From assembly GCA_021299375.1 (NCBI GenBank), contig JAJTGR010000065.1:1-63984 (forward strand): DNA of 63,984 nucleotides, given 5' to 3'. This DNA comes from Gemmatimonadota bacterium. GTDB lineage: Bacteria; Gemmatimonadota; Gemmatimonadetes; Gemmatimonadales; Gemmatimonadaceae. The translations under genes and the position numbers were made by a program. The notes beneath the pieces are model-generated. The model saw only the letters and a program-made list of their open reading frames with translations. It was not told the origin of the DNA and did no database searches. Below are positions 60,987-63,984 of this stretch, one piece after another (the first letter of the stretch is position 1; each line of letters begins with the position of its first letter).

Positions 60987-62123
60987 TCATGTCGTTTCGC
61001 TGTCGTTCTGCTCGGTGGTGAGCAGCTGCATGAGCCTGGGGTGAATGAACAGCTTCTCGGTGCCCACGGACCGTATGGTGAGGATACCCGCGGAGACGAG
61101 GGCCTTGAGGTACACCGAGGCGGTCTGCCGCTTGGCGATGCCACGGTCGGTGACGTCGCTGATGCGACAGTAGGGGCGCTCGAAGATCAGTTCGACGAGC
61201 TCGTGGCTGTAGATCCTGGGGAGTGCCGAGCGAATAACGTCGGCAGTCTGCATCTGGAGTGCCCGGATGGCCGCGATCTTCGCCGTGGTCCACTGCGCGG
61301 TCTCCTCGACGCCGCGCAGCATGTAGAGGATCCACGCTTCCCAGTCGGCAGCGCTCGTGACGCCCAGCAGCAGGCGATAGTAGTCGCCCCGGTGATTGTT
61401 GATGTACCGGCTGAGGTACAGGATCGGCAGCGTGAGCAGGTCCTGCTCGATGAGGAACAGGCTGTTGAGGACGCGCCCGGTCCGCCCATTGCCATCGGTG
61501 AATGGGTGAATGGCCTCGAACTGGTAATGCCCGATGGCCATGCGCACGAGCGGGTCCAGCTCGGTGGCTTCGTGCATGAAGCGCTCCCAGTTCGCGAGCT
61601 TCTCCCGCAGCAGGGGCTCGCCCTCAGGGGGGGTGTAGACCACGGCGTTCGTCACCAGGTTGCGCAGCGCTGTCCCGGGCAATCGTCGTACCGTCATGTC
61701 CACGCCCTTGATGCGACTGCACACGATCTCGGCCGTGCGCGTGGTGAGTGGATGGGTGGCAAGGGCGCGGTACCCCTCGAACAGCGCGCGGCGGTACCGA
61801 AGGGCTTCTCGAGTCGCGGCGTCGGCGTGCTCCTCGTCGCTCACGTGCCGAAAGAGGCGGTCGGCCGTGGTCACGATGTTCTCGATCTCCGAGCTTGCGC
61901 CGGCTTCGAGGAGCGGTAGGGTGCCGATCAGTACTGACTGGTTAGGGATCAGCTCCGCCGCCTGGCGGAGCTCGGCGAGCGCCGCGCGGGCCGCAATGCA
62001 CTGCTTCAGGATCGGCTTGGTCTCGACATCCAGCGGCGGCGGAAGCTCCGGCAGGCCGTTGTACGGTCGATCGGGCTGCCACGCCATCGCATCTGTGTCG
62101 AAAAAGTTGTATTCAGTCGACAT
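60987..62123 (-). CDS. Fic-family protein adenylyltransferase (class II)
   Basis: A 378-residue Fic protein that transfers AMP from ATP to a hydroxyl of a target protein. The catalytic motif [12 protein letters not shown] is canonical. An N-terminal inhibitory helix motif, SSEIEN (residues 77-82, S-x-x-x-E-N), marks class II Fic proteins that restrain themselves. The N-terminal part ([28 protein letters not shown]) is the Fic/DOC N-terminal domain. A C-terminal winged-helix region ([37 protein letters not shown]) could bind DNA. No small antitoxin gene is adjacent. Its ATG at 62123 lies about 115 nt from the CRISPR array, in DNA rich in TGTCGA motifs. Confidence 0.92.
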   Translation of the reverse strand: MSTEYNFFDTDAMAWQPDRPYNGLPELPPPLDVETKPILKQCIAARAALAELRQAAELIPNQSVLIGTLPLLEAGASSEIENIVTTADRLFRHVSDEEHADAATREALRYRRALFEGYRALATHPLTTRTAEIVCSRIKGVDMTVRRLPGTALRNLVTNAVVYTPPEGEPLLREKLANWERFMHEATELDPLVRMAIGHYQFEAIHPFTDGNGRTGRVLNSLFLIEQDLLTLPILYLSRYINNHRGDYYRLLLGVTSAADWEAWILYMLRGVEETAQWTTAKIAAIRALQMQTADVIRSALPRIYSHELVELIFERPYCRISDVTDRGIAKRQTASVYLKALVSAGILTIRSVGTEKLFIHPRLMQLLTTEQNDSETT

Positions 62124-62194
62124 ATCGTGGATGATGTGTCGATGCCATCGACATGGCAAGCGATTTCTGTCGACGGAATGTCGAAACGTCGACA
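62117..62194. promoter_or_regulatory. Cluster of TGTCGA operator-like motifs between fic and the CRISPR array
   Basis: TGTCGA or its complement TCGACA occurs at 62117-62122 (overlapping the fic start codon), 62137-62142, 62148-62153, 62168-62173, 62179-62184 and 62189-62194. Two pairs form palindromes: TGTCGAT-GCC-ATCGACA at 62137-62153 and TGTCGA-AACG-TCGACA at 62179-62194. This AT-richer region suits binding by a dimeric regulator, perhaps the winged-helix part of the Fic protein. Direct evidence for a promoter is weak. Confidence 0.6.
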
Positions 62195-62238
62195 TTTGCC
62201 GTAGGGCAGGAGCCGAGTAGCCGGTTGGGGGCGTGGCG

Positions 62239-63974
62239 AGTCCATCCCTGCGTGGGCGGGGGAGACGTGATTGCCGAGAACCGGAAAACATCACGCACGG
62301 GTCCATCCCCGCGTGGGCGGGGGAGACCTCAACCCCTGACCATTCCGTGTCCTCATCCGGGGTCCATCCCCGCGTGGGCGGGGGAGACGGGTAGGCCAAC
62401 ATCAGGCCCCCGAGCGCGTAGGGTCCATCCCCGCGTGGGCGGGGGAGACCAGCTTCTCGATCGACTCGGCGTCCTTGAGCGGGGTCCATCCCCGCGTGGG
62501 CGGGGGAGACGACCGTCGTCGTATCCAGACACAATGGGCGCGGGGTCCATCCCCGCGTGGGCGGGGGAGACAACACGGTCGGCCGCGCCAAGATGGTGTC
62601 GTCGGGTCCATCCCCGCGTGGGCGGGGGAGACTGTGGGAATGTCCCACTTGCTACGTGGCGCGGAGGTCCATCCCCGCGTGGGCGGGGGAGACAACCGAA
62701 AGATTCTCGACTTGAAGCGGTGGGAGGGTCCATCCCCGCGTGGGCGGGGGAGACTGGTGAAGACGCCACGGGGGGATACTTCTACTGGGTCCCTCCCCGC
62801 GTGGGCGGGGGAGACAACCCGGCGAACGATGTGCTGATGCGTCGGCCGGGTCCATCCCCGCGTGGGCGGGGGAGACTGCGGTCGGCGTAGGCAATGGGGG
62901 AGGGCAGGGGGTCCATCCCCGCGTGGGCGGGGGAGACTCATAGCGCATGATGGGGCCGAACTCCTCGCTGGGTCCATCCCCGCGTGGGCGGGGGAGACAT
63001 CGCGTTCGACGCGAGGTGATACGCGAACGGGGGTCCATCCCCGCGTGGGCGGGGGAGACCGCTGGGGACGGGGCGGGATCGGCTTGGGAGGGGGTCCATC
63101 CCCGCGTGGGCGGGGGAGACGTCGGCGTCAACGGATCGGTCGCCGCCGCGTCGGGTCCATCCCCGCGTGGGCGGGGGAGACCGACGCCGGCGGCGGTGGG
63201 GCAGCGACGCATCAGGTCCATCCCCGCGTGGGCGGGGGAGACGTGACGCCGTCGGTCGACGAGGCCGCGGTCCAGGGTCCATCCCCGCGTGGGCGGGGGA
63301 GACATCTACTCGCTCCAGGGCGCGGGCACTGGCGCGGGTCCATCCCCGCGTGGGCGGGGGAGACGTGTTGCTCACGATGTCGAGCACCGCGCCTGCGGGT
63401 CCATCCCCGCGTGGGCGGGGGAGACGGCGCCGGCACGACGACGTGGTTCGCGCCGTCGGGTCCATCCCCGCGTGGGCGGGGGAGACCCGCTCGAAATCGC
63501 GGTCGAGGCGAGCGTCACGGGTCCATCCCCGCGTGGGCGGGGGAGACACCACCCGCGCCACAGTCGGCTCGATCCAGACGGGTCCATCCCCGCGTGGGCG
63601 GGGGAGACGCGCCGATCCAGCCGCCGTTGTTGGTGCTGACGGGTCCATCCCCGCGTGGGCGGGGGAGACCTCCTCGCCGTCGTTGGTAATCCACGTACAG
63701 TGGGTCCATCCCCGCGTGGGCGGGGGAGACTCGCTCAGGGTCCACGTCAGCGCCGTCGTGGTGGGTCCATCCCCGCGTGGGCGGGGGAGACGCCGCGCCG
63801 GAGCCGTTGCGGACCTGTGCGCGGGGTCCATCCCCGCGTGGGCGGGGGAGACCCCTCGTTGGCACCGTGCCACGCGTACGCGGCGGGTCCATCCCCGCGT
63901 GGGCGGGGGAGACGGGCAGCGTGCGGCGAAGATGCCGCGCGTGACGGGTCCATCCCCGCGTGGGCGGGGGAGAC
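62239..63974 (-). CRISPR. Type I-E CRISPR array, 29 repeats and 28 spacers
   Basis: A 28-bp repeat recurs every 61 bp exactly from 62239 to 63947, giving 29 repeats and 28 spacers of 33 bp (32 bp if a conserved flanking base is counted in the repeat). On the plus strand the repeat begins GGTCCATCCCCGCG and ends GGGCGGGGGAGAC. On the minus strand it ends GCGGGGATGGACC, which aligns with the GCGGGGATAAACCG end of E. coli type I-E repeats, so crRNA transcription is probably minus-strand. The first repeat (62239-62266) is degenerate (AGTCCATCCCTG), as expected for a leader-distal end; the one at 62788 has CCCTCC. The leader and cas genes must lie beyond 63984. The array may continue past the window edge. 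Confidence 0.97.
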
Positions 63975-63984
63975 TCTAGCTTAA

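Noticed and set aside
60987-62123. A toxin-antitoxin interpretation of the Fic protein.
   Set aside because: No small antitoxin gene is adjacent, and the inhibitory motif is inside the protein itself (class II), so a FicTA pair is not supported.
62239-63974. Open reading frames of 70-311 codons across the CRISPR array, with repeating [16 protein letters not shown] and AWAGET peptides.
   Set aside because: The 28-bp repeat has no stop codon in most frames and the 61-bp period is not a multiple of three, so these frames arise from the repeats alone. They have no family resemblance or start signals.

Overview
The window is one stretch of a very GC-rich bacterial chromosome. Third codon positions are strongly G/C, and many long antisense shadow frames result. 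The gene families fit the Gemmatimonadota (Gemmatimonas-like): a short, non-adenylylated type glutamine synthetase, an R2lox-type oxidase, MpaB/DUF2236 oxygenase, LVIVD-repeat and DUF305 lipoproteins, and an H1-like AT-hook protein. No rRNA or marker gene is present, so this is inference. There is no prophage, insertion sequence or tRNA that I can see. About 60 genes are intact, three are clearly broken, and a CRISPR array fills the last 1.7 kb.

Layout. 1-9 kb, minus strand: serA, a MerR regulator, an alpha/beta hydrolase, a two-component cluster (PAS-GAF histidine kinase, NtrC-type regulator, lone receiver), the H1-like protein and a zinc-ribbon membrane protein. 9-18 kb, plus strand: glnA, a secreted protein overlapping a superoxide dismutase gene, a GNAT acetyltransferase, a GT1 glycosyltransferase, an S1/P1-like nuclease, a membrane protein, a HExxH-like protein and an iodotyrosine-deiodinase-like nitroreductase. 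18-25 kb: an FAD oxidoreductase/MpaB oxygenase operon divergent from a Ser/Thr kinase-ATPase-TPR regulator, then a small XRE regulator with its membrane partner. 25-35 kb: a carboxypeptidase-regulatory-type pseudogene, gamma-glutamyltransferase, GH30 glycosidase, a Cys-rich protein, aldo/keto reductase with a TIGR04076 protein, an NhaC antiporter, and an SCP2-R2lox fusion. 35-45 kb: DUF305 and LVIVD lipoproteins, a lipase-like operon, a large PLD-family protein flanked by inverted copies of a palindromic repeat, and an M23 peptidase. 45-56 kb: hydrolase, DUF1289, YdjM-type membrane protein, a frameshifted ABM monooxygenase, beta-lactamase-fold hydrolase, Ada-like repair protein, histidine phosphatase, then mogA, a Trm112-like gene, a PLP lyase, a Tat-signal amidase, a small membrane protein and a truncated M19 dipeptidase. 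56-62 kb: VOC protein, an M20 peptidase/DUF3311/sodium symporter operon, a coiled-coil protein, DUF5519 and a Fic AMPylase. 62.2-64 kb: a type I-E CRISPR array of 29 repeats.

Themes. Most genes are housekeeping or catabolic: nitrogen and peptide scavenging (glnA, GGT, M20 with SSS, amidase), oxidative and metal handling (SOD, DUF305, R2lox) and envelope hydrolases. The most unusual items are the SCP2-R2lox fusion, the paired inverted repeats around the PLD gene, the TGTCGA operator-like cluster between Fic and the CRISPR trailer, and the frequent placement of -10-like hexamers 5-10 nt before start codons, which suggests leaderless mRNAs. The CRISPR repeat reads as a type I-E repeat on the minus strand, so the leader and any cas genes should lie beyond the right edge.
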